From assembly GCF_025399795.1 (NCBI RefSeq), contig NZ_JAODTZ010000052.1, forward strand, positions 1 through 64,000: DNA of 64,000 nt, written 5' to 3'. The notes beneath the pieces were generated by a model. The model saw only the letters and a program-made list of their open reading frames with translations, ran no database searches and was not told the DNA's origin. Positions 9,463-17,726 of the stretch are shown here, piece by piece (within the stretch, counting starts at the first letter, position 1; every line of letters begins with the position of its first letter). This DNA comes from Streptomyces rhizosphaerihabitans (GTDB lineage Bacteria > Actinomycetota > Actinomycetes > Streptomycetales > Streptomycetaceae). Both the position numbers and the translations under genes were made by a program.

Positions 9463-9623
9463 GCCGCCTCCCAGTAACAGCTAAAACGCGCTGAAGTGCC
9501 GCGAACTTCCCGTGGCACGGTCTGTGTCTGATGCTGCGGGTGCCGCTGATACGGCCTGACGCAGCAGGTCTGTGGTCGCCGCCCGTGGGCGGGGCCGGAC
9601 GCCCCGAGGGGTCCGGCCCGCGG

Positions 9624-10175
9624 TCAGTCGGCGGCGGTGGCGGGCACGGGAACCTCCACGGTTCCTCCGCGCTCGCGATCGGTCTCCTGGCGCACCACGT
9701 CCGGGTCGTCGTCGTCCACGGCGGGGCGCTGATCCACCTGCCTGAGTTCCGCGATGGCGGCTTCGAAGTCGTCGAGCGAGTCGAAGGCCCGGTACACGGA
9801 CGCGAACCTCATGTAGGCCACCAGGTCGAGTTCCTGCAAGGGTCCGAGTATGGCCAGTCCCACGTCGTGGGTGGTCAGCTCGGCGCTTCCGGTGGCTCGC
9901 ACGGCCTCTTCGACCCGCTGGCCGAGCTGGGCGAGCGCGTCCTCGGTGACGGGCCGCCCCTGACAGGCCTTGCGCACGCCGTTGATGACCTTGATCCGGC
10001 TGAAGGGCTCGGTCACACCGGAGCGCTTCACCACCATCAGCGAGCACGTCTCCACGGTCGTGAAACGACGGGAGCAGTCGGGGCACTGGCGGCGCCTGCG
10101 GATCGACGTGCCGTCGTCGGTCGTACGGCTGTCGACGACGCGGCTGTCCGGGTGCCTGCAGAAGGGGCAGTGCAT
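9624..10175 (-). CDS. nrdR: Transcriptional repressor NrdR
   Basis: 183 residues. The N-terminal zinc ribbon has Cys3/Cys6 and Cys31/Cys34 (CPFC and CPDC), followed by the ATP-cone domain (VVKRSGVTEPFSRIKVINGV onward, about residues 48-140) that senses ATP/dATP. The family represses ribonucleotide reductase genes by binding paired NrdR boxes. Two such boxes lie upstream of this gene at 10284-10330, so it probably represses its own operon with nrdJ. The last 30 residues are acidic and low in complexity, as in Streptomyces homologues. ATG with GGAGGGTCGGAG just upstream. Confidence 0.97.
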   Translation of the reverse strand: MHCPFCRHPDSRVVDSRTTDDGTSIRRRRQCPDCSRRFTTVETCSLMVVKRSGVTEPFSRIKVINGVRKACQGRPVTEDALAQLGQRVEEAVRATGSAELTTHDVGLAILGPLQELDLVAYMRFASVYRAFDSLDDFEAAIAELRQVDQRPAVDDDDPDVVRQETDRERGGTVEVPVPATAAD

Positions 10176-10283
10176 GTCTCCGACCCTCCTTCACAGCACG
10201 ACTCAGGGACCTCGCGGGACCTCACGGGCCCCTCGAAGCAGCCTCAAGCATAGGCGATACCCGAGGGCCTGAAGACCCGGGGG

Positions 10284-10299
10284 ACCACAACTTCTGGGA
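10284..10299 (-). promoter_or_regulatory. NrdR box (gene-proximal)
   Basis: ACCACAACTTCTGGGA on the plus strand. It aligns with the distal box in the first five bases and in TGGG near the end. The start-to-start distance to the other box is 31 bp, close to three helical turns, which is the established arrangement for NrdR binding. It lies about 109 bp upstream of the nrdR start. Confidence 0.8.
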
Positions 10300-10314
10300 T
10301 GCCACCGCAATCCA

Positions 10315-10330
10315 ACCACTAGATGTGGGG
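10315..10330 (-). promoter_or_regulatory. NrdR box (distal)
   Basis: ACCACTAGATGTGGGG on the plus strand; the core CCACTAGATGTGG is a near-perfect palindrome and resembles the NrdR consensus (acaCwAtATaTwGtgt). Together with the box 31 bp away it should control nrdR-nrdJ. The 518-bp gap 10176-10693 also holds the lexA promoter region; nothing else was recognised in it. Confidence 0.82.
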
Positions 10331-10619
10331 ATCGACCCATGAAATCGCCCACGGCGCGCGTGTCGTACACGTAAGGGCACGTGCCGCACAGGCATACCCA
10401 TCCCGGACACCCGGGGATAGCGTGGTCGACGCACGGAAGGGGGCCGGTTCCCGGCCGGTCGGCCATCGGATGGCAGACTGGGCGGCGGCCCAGGTCAGCC
10501 GGCACGGCTGCCGCCTTCGGCGGTGAAGGGTACAGCAATGAGCCCTTTTGTCCGCCAGGCACGTCGCCAGCCATACACCCAGACACATGCTCACGTCAGG
10601 CAATTCGCGTTTTTTCACT

Positions 10620-10633
10620 CGAACGTGTGTTTG
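10620..10633 (+). promoter_or_regulatory. LexA-binding SOS box upstream of lexA
   Basis: CGAACGTGTGTTTG fits the actinobacterial/Bacillus SOS consensus CGAACRNRYGTTYG. It lies 60 bp upstream of the lexA GTG start, consistent with autorepression by LexA and induction after DNA damage. Confidence 0.88.
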
Positions 10634-10693
10634 GCGCAACCTTTCGAAAGCAACTACCGTTGTCCAGCAGGGAGACCATCGAGAGGGGCCGAC

Positions 10694-11470
10694 GTGACCA
10701 CCACCGCAGACAGCGCCACCATCACCGCCCAGGACCGCTCCCAGGGCCGACTCGAGCCGGTGCATGTGATGAACGAACCCGCGAACCATGAGGGGCCCAA
10801 GCGCTCCCTGCCTGGCCGACCTCCAGGCATCCGGGCCGACAGCTCGGGACTGACGGACCGGCAACGCCGGGTGATCGAGGTGATCCGGGACTCCGTGCAG
10901 CGGCGCGGCTACCCGCCGTCGATGCGGGAGATCGGGCAGGCCGTCGGCCTTTCCAGCACCTCCTCGGTCGCACATCAGCTGATGGCACTGGAGCGCAAGG
11001 GCTTCCTACGGCGGGACCCGCACCGCCCGCGCGCGTACGAGGTGAGGGGCTCCGACCAGTCCTCGGTGCAGCCGACGGACACGGCGGGCAAACCGGCCGC
11101 GTCCTATGTGCCGCTCGTCGGCCGTATCGCCGCGGGTGGCCCGATCCTCGCCGAGGAGTCGGTCGAGGACGTTTTCCCTCTTCCACGCCAGTTGGTCGGC
11201 GACGGGGAGCTCTTCGTCCTGAAGGTCGTCGGTGACTCGATGATCGAGGCCGCCATCTGCGACGGGGACTGGGTGACGGTCCGCCGCCAGCCGGTCGCCG
11301 AGAACGGCGACATCGTCGCCGCGATGCTGGACGGCGAAGCCACGGTGAAGCGCTTCAAGCGCGAGGACGGACACGTGTGGCTGCTGCCGCACAACTCCGC
11401 CTACCAGCCGATCCCCGGCGACGAGGCGACCATCCTCGGGAAGGTCGTCGCCGTACTGCGCCGGGTGTGA
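10694..11470 (+). CDS. lexA: SOS-response repressor and self-cleaving protease LexA
   Basis: 258 residues from GTG at 10694, chosen because GAGAGGGGCC lies just upstream and the SOS box would otherwise be inside the gene. The N-terminal winged helix (about residues 53-115; LTDRQRRVIEVIRD, PPSMREIGQAVGLSS) binds DNA. The C-terminal S24 protease domain has the Ala147-Gly148 cleavage site in RIAAGG, nucleophile Ser182 in VGDSMIEA and Lys219 in EATVKRF. About 50 extra N-terminal residues are usual in Streptomyces LexA. It is divergent from nrdR, and a strong terminator follows the stop codon. Confidence 0.97.
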   Translation: MTTTADSATITAQDRSQGRLEPVHVMNEPANHEGPKRSLPGRPPGIRADSSGLTDRQRRVIEVIRDSVQRRGYPPSMREIGQAVGLSSTSSVAHQLMALERKGFLRRDPHRPRAYEVRGSDQSSVQPTDTAGKPAASYVPLVGRIAAGGPILAEESVEDVFPLPRQLVGDGELFVLKVVGDSMIEAAICDGDWVTVRRQPVAENGDIVAAMLDGEATVKRFKREDGHVWLLPHNSAYQPIPGDEATILGKVVAVLRRV

Positions 11471-11510
11471 CGCCGCGACGGGCGGTCCACCGCCCCCGCC
11501 CCTGACCGGG

Positions 11511-11551
11511 CCCCGGAACCAACTGCGCCGGTTCCGGGGTCCTGTGCGTTT
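11511..11551 (+). terminator. Rho-independent terminator of lexA
   Basis: Perfect 10-bp stem CCCCGGAACC/GGTTCCGGGG (11511-11520/11530-11539) with a 9-nt loop, followed a few bases later by GCGTTTTC. It begins 41 bp after the lexA stop. Confidence 0.85.
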
Positions 11552-11677
11552 TCTGGCCGGGGGCCTTGACCGGACTCCACTGGTCCTTCGACCGTGGGGT
11601 CCCTGGGTTCCAGACACCTCATAGACCCGGGCCAGGGGCCCCAGCGGCTCCTGGACACACGGTCCAAGGCTCCGTGC

Positions 11678-11940
11678 GGCTCGTGGGTACGGGGCTGGGG
11701 CTCCGTGCGGCTCCCGCCGGGCGCGAGACTCAAGGCTCCGCGTGGCTCCCGGGCACGAGGCTCCACGTGGCTCGTGGGTACGGGGCTGGGGCTCCGTGCG
11801 GCTCCCGCCGGGCGCGAGACTCAAGGCTCCGCGTGGCTCCCGGGCACGAGGCTCCACGTGGCTCGTGGGTACGGGCACGGGCTCCGCGTGGCTCCCGGGC
11901 ACGTGGCTCGTGGGTATGGGGCTCGGGCTCCGTGCGGCTC
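11678..11940. repeat. 91-bp tandem repeat with two identical copies and degenerate flanks, between convergent genes
   Basis: Positions 11678-11768 and 11769-11859 are identical base for base. A third, diverged copy starts at 11860 with the same GGCTCGTGGGTACGGG opening. The unit is itself built from GGCTC-containing sub-motifs. Because 91 is not a multiple of three, an open frame across it changes frame at each copy, so the array is taken as non-coding. It occupies most of the lexA-helicase convergent gap after the terminator. Confidence 0.93.
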
Positions 11941-11981
11941 GTGTGCCAGGTCCAGGGGGCCATGAGCCGGGCCCTTGGGCG

Positions 11982-14000
11982 CTACGCGTCCTCCGGCTCA
12001 CTCGCGGGTTCGGCGGCCTGCCCTGCCGTCTCCTCGATCGCCCTCGCCTTCTCGTCGATCGCGGCGAGGGACCTGCGGACCTGGTTCGGGTCCGTGGTGT
12101 ACCAGAAGTCGGGGAGCGAGGCCTTCAGATAGCTGCCGTAGCGAGCCGTGGCCAGACGCTGGTCCAGTACCGCCACCACACCTCGGTCCCCGGAAGCCCG
12201 TACGAGGCGGCCGGCGCCCTGGGCCATGAGGAGTGCGGCGTGGGTGGCGGCGACGGCCATGAAGCCATTGCCTCCGTTGTCCTCGACCGCCTTCTGGCGC
12301 GCGCTCATGAGCGGGTCGTCGGGGCGGGGGAAGGGGATCTTGTCCATGACCACCAGCTGACAGCTGGGGCCCGGCACATCCACGCCCTGCCAGAGCGAGA
12401 GCGTGCCGAAGAGGCAGGTCTTCGGGTCGGCCGCGAAGTTCTTGATCAGCTCGCCGAGCGTCTCCTCGCCCTGCAGCAGGATCGGGTACTCGGGGATGCG
12501 GGTCCGCAGCTCCTCCGCCGCGAGCTGGGCCGCGCGCATCGAGGAGAACAGGCCGAGCGTACGACCGCCGGCAGCCTGGATCAGCTCGGTGAGCTCGTCG
12601 AGCATGTCACCGCGGTCGGCGTCCCTCGCGGGGCGCGACAGGTGCTTGGCGACGTAGAGAATGCCCTGCCTGGGATAGTCGAAGGGCGAGCCGACGTCGA
12701 CGCCCTTCCACTGGGGAAGGTCCTCGCCCTCCGTGCCTTCCGGGGCGAGCCCCATCGAAGCTCCCACGCCGTTGAAGTCGCCGCCGAGCTTGAGGGTCGC
12801 CGACGTCAGGACAACGGAGCGGTCGGCGAAGAGCTTCTCCCTGAGGAGCCCGGACACGTTCATCGGAGCCACCCGGAGCGAGGCTCCGAAGCGGTCGTGA
12901 CGCTCGTACCAGACGACATCCCATTCCGAGCCGTTCGCGATGCGCTCCGCCACGGCGTGCACGGCTTCGACGGACGCCAGGGCCTGCTTCCGTACGGCGT
13001 CCTCGTCCTGGACGGACTTGTCGCGGGTGGCCCCGATGGCGGAGATCACCGTGCGGGCGGCGTCGCGCAGCGCCATCAGCGCGTACCCGAGGTCCTCCGG
13101 GATCTCCTCCAGGCGTCCCGGCAGCGCGAGCTCCATCAGGCGTTCGAAACCCTCGGCGGCGCTCTGGAGCTGGTCGGCGGCCTTCTCGTTGACGAGCTTC
13201 GCGGCGCGGCGCACCGCTCGGTTGACCTGTCCGGGCGTGAGCTCGCCGGTCGCGACGCCGGTGACCCTGGAGACCAGCTCGTGGGCCTCGTCGACGATCA
13301 GCACCTCGTGCTGCGGGAGGACCGGCGCGCCCTCGATGGCGTCGATCGCGAGCAGCGCGTGATTGGTCACGACCACCTCGGCGAGTTTGGCCCGCTCGCG
13401 GGCCATCTCGGCGAAGCACTCCGCTCCGTAGGCGCATTTGGTGGCGCCGAGACACTCCCGGGACGACACCGAAATCTGGCCCCAGGCCCGGTCGGAGACA
13501 CCGGGTGTGAGGTCGTCGCGGTCACCGGTCTCGGTCTCGTCCGACCAGTCGCGCAGCCGCATCAGGTCCTGGCCCAGCTTGCTGGTGGGCGCGGCCGCCT
13601 CGAACTGGTCGAAGAGGCCCTCCTCCTCGTCCTGCGGCACGCCCTCGTGCAGGCGGTGCAGGCACAGGTAGTTCGACCGGCCCTTGAGCATCGCGAATTC
13701 GGGGCGGCGGCGCAGCAGCGGGTGCAGCGCGTCGACGGTGCGCGGCAGGTCCCGCTCCACGAGCTGCCGCTGGAGCGCCAGGGTCGCGGTCGCCACGACC
13801 ACCCGCTCGCCGTGCGCGAGCGCGGGCACCAGATAGCCGAGCGACTTTCCGGTACCGGTGCCCGCCTGGACCAGCAGGTGGGAACTGTCGTCGATGGCAC
13901 CGGCGACGGCTTCGGCCATCGTCACCTGGCCAGGGCGCTCCGTACCGCCGACGGCAGTGACGGCAGCATGCAGGAGTTCAGGGAGTGAGGGCTTCGTCAT
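11982..14000 (-). CDS. DinG/XPD-family (Rad3-like) ATP-dependent DNA helicase
   Basis: 672 residues of a superfamily 2 iron-sulfur helicase. Motif I is AGTGTGKSLGYL (about residues 37-48); the DEAH-type box is IVDEAHEL (about 252-259); motif VI reads AQGAGRLVRAS near residue 605. Four cysteines suited to a 4Fe-4S cluster are visible between motifs Ia and II (YLCLHRL, GATKCAYGAECFAE). Such enzymes unwind damaged or structured DNA 5' to 3'. ATG at 13998-14000. A RecA-NDp-type damage promoter lies directly upstream with its predicted start about 3 nt before the ATG, so this gene is probably induced by DNA damage independently of LexA. Confidence 0.93.
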   Translation of the reverse strand: MTKPSLPELLHAAVTAVGGTERPGQVTMAEAVAGAIDDSSHLLVQAGTGTGKSLGYLVPALAHGERVVVATATLALQRQLVERDLPRTVDALHPLLRRRPEFAMLKGRSNYLCLHRLHEGVPQDEEEGLFDQFEAAAPTSKLGQDLMRLRDWSDETETGDRDDLTPGVSDRAWGQISVSSRECLGATKCAYGAECFAEMARERAKLAEVVVTNHALLAIDAIEGAPVLPQHEVLIVDEAHELVSRVTGVATGELTPGQVNRAVRRAAKLVNEKAADQLQSAAEGFERLMELALPGRLEEIPEDLGYALMALRDAARTVISAIGATRDKSVQDEDAVRKQALASVEAVHAVAERIANGSEWDVVWYERHDRFGASLRVAPMNVSGLLREKLFADRSVVLTSATLKLGGDFNGVGASMGLAPEGTEGEDLPQWKGVDVGSPFDYPRQGILYVAKHLSRPARDADRGDMLDELTELIQAAGGRTLGLFSSMRAAQLAAEELRTRIPEYPILLQGEETLGELIKNFAADPKTCLFGTLSLWQGVDVPGPSCQLVVMDKIPFPRPDDPLMSARQKAVEDNGGNGFMAVAATHAALLMAQGAGRLVRASGDRGVVAVLDQRLATARYGSYLKASLPDFWYTTDPNQVRRSLAAIDEKARAIEETAGQAAEPASEPEDA

Positions 14001-14009
14001 AGCGCTGCC

Positions 14010-14032
14010 AGCCTACGGGGCGCCACTGACAA
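14010..14032 (-). promoter_or_regulatory. RecA-NDp (PafBC-type) damage-inducible promoter of the helicase gene
   Basis: Read on the minus strand: TTGTCAGTGGC (14032-14022), a 6-bp spacer, then TAGGCT (14015-14010). This is an exact match to the LexA-independent promoter TTGTCAGTGGC-N6-TAGNNT described for Streptomyces recA. Predicted transcription start is near 14003, giving an almost leaderless mRNA. Confidence 0.85.
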
Positions 14033-14088
14033 CCGAGCGATCAAGGCCGGAACCGAAGACGTGATCAAGCCGAGCGCGGGCCGGGGGA

Positions 14089-14409
14089 TCACGGCTGGTG
14101 AAGGGGGTTCGGGAGGGTGCCGTGGACGACGGCGTGCGGGCGTGCCGGACGGTCGCGGTAGCCGTCCAGATGCGGCCGGCTGCGGTTCAGGCACAGCCGC
14201 TCGATACGGGGAGTGAGCAGGTCGAACATCTCGTGACGGTCCTTGAGCTCGGGGAAGCGGGTCTGGTGGCGGATGATCTCCCCTCGTACGAGGGACCAGA
14301 ATTCATCCTCGGGAACGCCCAGCTGTTCCTCGCAGAGCAGACGGCGGCTCGCCCGCTCCCTGTGCTCTGCGGGCAGTTCGGGCAGGTCGTACAGGGTGGG
14401 CGTCTCCCG
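14089..14409 (-). pseudogene. C-terminal remnant of a second IucA/IucC siderophore synthetase
   Basis: An open frame on the minus strand reads PTLYDLPELPAEHRERASRR, then EDEFWSLVRGEIIRHQTRFP, then LLTPRIERLCLNRSRPHLDG and ends HGTLPNPLHQP at a TGA (14089-14091). This matches the last 100 or so residues of IucA/IucC synthetases (Asn-Arg-x-Arg, Gly-Tyr-x-Asp, terminal Asn-Pro-Leu). No ATG, GTG or TTG occurs in frame between an upstream in-frame TGA and the match, and the other 450 residues of the family are absent from the short space behind the acyltransferase stop. It reads as a deletion product. Translation from CTG cannot be excluded. Confidence 0.75.
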
Positions 14410-14503
14410 GGCGGCGGGGGTGGCGGGGGGCGGATGGATTCGACACGGGGACTCCTCGACGGGGAACCGGATCGGGGCGAGCAGTGAACCAGGAGTGACG
14501 GCT

Positions 14504-15319
14504 CTACAACAGATCGCGCAGGGCCCGGTCCCGGATCATGAGGGCCGCCCGCTTGTCCGGCAGGTCGACCTCGGCGGAGAACCGGAAGCCGGCGCTCAGA
14601 AAGGCGGACACCGAGGGGGTGTTGCGAAGATCGGGTTCCGCGATGACACGGGCGCACGAAGGACGCTTGTCCAGGACATGGTCGGCGACGGCTCTGAGCA
14701 GGGTGGAGCCGAGCCCCCGTCCACGGTCGGCGACACCGCCGATGAGCAGGTGGATTCCGGTGTCGTGGGGCCGGGCGGGGTAGTGGCGGGCCAAAGGGTC
14801 GAGATCCGCGCGGTAGATCTCCCAGTAGCTCATCGGAATACCGTCCAGCGCCCCGAGGCACGGAACACTGCGTCCGTCACCGTCCAGCTGCCGGAGCAGA
14901 TGGTCCTCGACCACGGACTCGGGTCCCGCCAGTTCCCAGAACGCCGCGACGGCGGGGTCGTTCATCCAGCGGTGGATGAACGGGAGGTCCCGCTCGGCAC
15001 GCACGGGGACGAGGTGGAGGACGCCCGCGGGTGTCTTGGCCGGCCCCCAGCCGCCGACACGGTCGAGCAGATCGTCCCCATCCGGAATCCCATCCGCAAT
15101 CCCGCCCGGAATCCCGGCCGAATTCCCGTCCCGGGATCCGGTGTCCCCGGCGAACAAGGCGATCAGTTCGTCGGGGAGGCGCAGGTCGAGCGTGTCCTCG
15201 CAGTCCGTGCCGGCACCGGGGTCGGAGCCGGTGCCCGCGCGGGATCCGGGGCCGGATCCGGGATCGAGTCGGGCGGCGCGGGCGGTGCCGGCGTCGGTGC
15301 TCGCATCGGTGGGAGGCAC
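14504..15319 (-). CDS. Siderophore N-acyltransferase (AlcB/GNAT type)
   Basis: 271 residues from GTG at 15317-15319, chosen for GAGAGGAGCG just upstream; an in-frame ATG at 15553 would lie inside the synthetase gene. The N-terminal third is a Gly/Ala/Pro/Asp linker with short repeats (GIPGGIADGIPDG). The C-terminal domain (VLHLVPVRAERDLPFIHRWM onward) is an AlcB-like acetyltransferase: MSYWEIYRADLDPLARHY, then HLLIGGVADRGRGLGSTLLR for acyl-CoA binding. Such enzymes acylate hydroxylamine or amine groups of siderophore precursors. It follows the IucA/IucC synthetase gene by 58 bp containing a GGGGGT repeat. Confidence 0.87.
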   Translation of the reverse strand: MPPTDASTDAGTARAARLDPGSGPGSRAGTGSDPGAGTDCEDTLDLRLPDELIALFAGDTGSRDGNSAGIPGGIADGIPDGDDLLDRVGGWGPAKTPAGVLHLVPVRAERDLPFIHRWMNDPAVAAFWELAGPESVVEDHLLRQLDGDGRSVPCLGALDGIPMSYWEIYRADLDPLARHYPARPHDTGIHLLIGGVADRGRGLGSTLLRAVADHVLDKRPSCARVIAEPDLRNTPSVSAFLSAGFRFSAEVDLPDKRAALMIRDRALRDLL

Positions 15320-15341
15320 GACGACGCTCCTCTCAGGAGAC

Positions 15342-15369
15342 GGGGGTGGGGGTGGGGGTGGGGGTGGGG
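15342..15369 (+). repeat. GGGGGT microsatellite with G-quadruplex potential
   Basis: Four GGGGGT units followed by GGGG: five G-runs separated by single T. It lies in the 58-bp gap between the synthetase and acyltransferase genes. The G-rich strand is the template strand for the operon; the mRNA carries the C-rich version. Confidence 0.9.
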
Positions 15370-15377
15370 CATGTTCC

Positions 15378-17390
15378 TCAGGAATGAAGGGGGTTGGAGA
15401 TGGTGACGTAGACGGACTGGGAGTCGACGGGACCGACGAGTTCGTCGAGGCCGTGCAGCCGGGTGAGCAGGTTGGCCTTGCAGCGCAGGACGGGTGAGTC
15501 GAGCAGGAGGGCGGGCAGCGGCGTCCGCAGTCGGGCGGGACCGGTGGCGACACCGGTGAGGAAGCGCCGGAACGCGGCGAGCAACAGCCTCTCGTCGGCG
15601 AGTCGTTGGGAGCCGAACGCTCCGACGAGGCCGAGCACGTTGTTGATGGCGAGGTAGTAGGCGAAGCGTTCGTCGGTGACCTCGTCGGAGACGAAGGTGT
15701 CGCTGTGCGCCCCGATGCCGGGCAGCCGGGCGTCGAGTTCGGCGCGCCGTGACTCGCGGAAGTAGTACCCCTGGTTGTCGCGGTAGCGGCCGCCCGTGGG
15801 CCAGCCTTCCGCGTCGAGCAGGAGCAGGGTGTTCTGCTGGTGCGCCTCCAGAGCGATGCCCGCCTCGCTGTCCAGCCAGAGCACGGGGCGTACGACCTGT
15901 TCGAGATAGCGCAGGAACCACTCGGTGGCGACGGCGCCGCGCGCGCGGCCGGTACGGCCGGCGAGCCCGGTGACGATCTCGGTGAGCCGGGACCGCATGA
16001 AGGGGCCGCGCTCCGCCGGGTTGTGCGTGCCGAGCCGCGCGTACGGCCGGGGCGAGACCAGCCCCGCGACGCAGCCGACGTCGTCCGTCGGCCCGAACGG
16101 GTTGTGGCGGATCATCACGTCGAGCCCGGGAAGCGGTTCGCCGTCCTGGCCGTCCACGGCGAGCCAGGACGGGTCGCGGACGATGTCGAAGCCGGGATGG
16201 ACGGCCTGCCACTGCTTGAACAGGCCGCCGCGCAACAGGCGGTGGACTTCCACGCCACGATGGAGCTCTTTGCGGAGGTTCTCACGACGGGAGTTGGTGA
16301 TGCGCAGGCCCAGCGAGAGCTTCAGCATCGCTGGGGCGCCTGAGCGGTAGACGGTGCGGACGGAGGAGGTGGGGTGCCACGGCGTGCCGTGCGGACCGAG
16401 GTCCTGGAGCAGCCCGGCATCCAGCAGGGCCGCGGTCTCCCGGCGGTGCTGGATCTCACGCATCTGCCAGGGGTGCAGCGGCAAAGCGGCGGCGTACCCG
16501 TCGGGGAGCGCCAGGCCGGGCCCGGCCAGCCGCATGGTCAGCTGCTCCGCCGGTACGGCGCGGCCGCGCTCCGTCCATGCCGAGTCGGACGCCAGCACCG
16601 AGGGGGCGACCGCCATCCAGTGCAGAGGGAAGGCGCCGCGCAACTCCGGGGAGTAGAGCCTGCCTTCCGCGTCGGAGAGGCCGTCGCGTCCCTTCGGTGT
16701 CGGGTGCAGCGGGTGACCGAGGAGAAGTGCCTGCTCGGCGGCGAGGAAGAGGTCGGGGGTGTCGGCGGGGTGCTCCCTGCGGTCCCTGATGAACACCGCG
16801 GTGCGCCGAACCGAGTCGGCGACGCGGCCGACCAGGTCGGCTCCTTCGCCGGCCGGGCTGTCCGAGTGCCGGGGACCGTGGGCGCCCGGTACGACGACCG
16901 CCCGCTCGTCGATGGGGGCCGGGCAGGTCGTGTCCGCGGTCGGTGTCCCGGCGGCCGTCTGCTGTGCGAAGAGGGCAGCCACGGTCACCGCGTCGACGGC
17001 CGGTGCCTGGTCGGGCGTGTCCGCGAGAAGGGGAAAGCCGAAGCGGTGCCAGCCGGAGGGGGACCAGTGGCGGACGGGAACGAGCAGGGTCGCGCCGCTG
17101 GCCGCCAGGGTGATGCGAAGGGTGCCGTCTTCGGGGGCGGGCAGGTTGTTCTCCCGGACCCAGCAGCGCAGCAGGTTCTCGACCGCCGCGGCCTGTGCCG
17201 CCGTCCGGGTGTCGGGGTGATCCAACAGGTCGAGCAGGTCGACAGTGGCCCCGCGTGACCGTTCGGGTGCCGGCGACGCCTCCTTCTGCCGGGGAACGGA
17301 CTCCGATCCGGACAGGCGCGGGGTCGGTGATCCGACGGCCGTTCGCTCGTACGGGGAGGGGGAGCTGTCGGGTGCGGGGGTGGCGTTCAC
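15378..17390 (-). CDS. IucA/IucC family NRPS-independent siderophore synthetase
   Basis: 670 residues from GTG at 17388-17390, supported by AAGGAATTCTC just upstream. An ATG far upstream would add 90 low-complexity residues. Hallmarks are complete: GHPLHPTPKGR (residues 225-235) for ATP/citrate binding, KLSLGLRITNSRREN, and EAHQQNTLLLL, RDNQGYYF and the terminal SNPLHS. These enzymes condense a carboxylate such as citrate or a succinyl unit with an amine or hydroxamate in the cytoplasm, building hydroxamate siderophores. It sits between a DABA-type aminotransferase and an acyltransferase, matching a rhizobactin- or schizokinen-like logic. The product is not predictable. Confidence 0.93.
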   Translation of the reverse strand: MNATPAPDSSPSPYERTAVGSPTPRLSGSESVPRQKEASPAPERSRGATVDLLDLLDHPDTRTAAQAAAVENLLRCWVRENNLPAPEDGTLRITLAASGATLLVPVRHWSPSGWHRFGFPLLADTPDQAPAVDAVTVAALFAQQTAAGTPTADTTCPAPIDERAVVVPGAHGPRHSDSPAGEGADLVGRVADSVRRTAVFIRDRREHPADTPDLFLAAEQALLLGHPLHPTPKGRDGLSDAEGRLYSPELRGAFPLHWMAVAPSVLASDSAWTERGRAVPAEQLTMRLAGPGLALPDGYAAALPLHPWQMREIQHRRETAALLDAGLLQDLGPHGTPWHPTSSVRTVYRSGAPAMLKLSLGLRITNSRRENLRKELHRGVEVHRLLRGGLFKQWQAVHPGFDIVRDPSWLAVDGQDGEPLPGLDVMIRHNPFGPTDDVGCVAGLVSPRPYARLGTHNPAERGPFMRSRLTEIVTGLAGRTGRARGAVATEWFLRYLEQVVRPVLWLDSEAGIALEAHQQNTLLLLDAEGWPTGGRYRDNQGYYFRESRRAELDARLPGIGAHSDTFVSDEVTDERFAYYLAINNVLGLVGAFGSQRLADERLLLAAFRRFLTGVATGPARLRTPLPALLLDSPVLRCKANLLTRLHGLDELVGPVDSQSVYVTISNPLHS

Positions 17391-17726
17391 GAGAATTCCT
17401 TGCGGGTCGTTCGGGCTCGTTCGGCGACGAACCGGGGCGGAACCGGGATGCGTTGGGCTCTTGGCGTTCCTGGTCGGTTGCTGTCGCCGGGAAGGGGACG
17501 GCGGTGGTGACGCCGGTGGGGAAGAAGGCCGAGGCGACGCCGGTGTGGACTGCGGAGACGACACGGACCGGGAGTGCGGAGACGACGCCGCCGGAAACCG
17601 TGGAGGAGGACGGGAATCGGCTGGGGCGGTCCATCGCCGACGAACGCGCGCCGAGGCCATGACATCCGCCGGCCAAGGTTCCGGTGAGTCCCGCCCGAAG
17701 GCGTACGCCCCGTGCCGAGGCGGCCG
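17391..17726. other. 336-bp gap inside the siderophore locus, no gene recognised
   Basis: Lies between the aminotransferase stop and the synthetase ribosome site. Frames here translate to Arg/Pro/Ser-rich low-complexity sequence. TGCGGAGACGAC occurs twice about 25 bp apart. No promoter, terminator or iron box could be recognised. Confidence 0.6.

Noticed and set aside
6502..9477. 991-codon open frame antisense to nrdJ
   Set aside because: Arises from the high third-position G+C of nrdJ; translation has no motifs and is Gly/Leu/Arg-rich.
10176..10283. B12 riboswitch before nrdR-nrdJ
   Set aside because: No B12-box or the expected 200-nt fold; the NrdR boxes explain control.
11594..11965. Repeat-encoded Gly/Arg peptide
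   Set aside because: The 91-bp period shifts frame every copy, and no ribosome site is seen.
11742..13988. 748-codon open frame antisense to the helicase
   Set aside because: Begins in the 91-bp repeats and mirrors the helicase; no family features.
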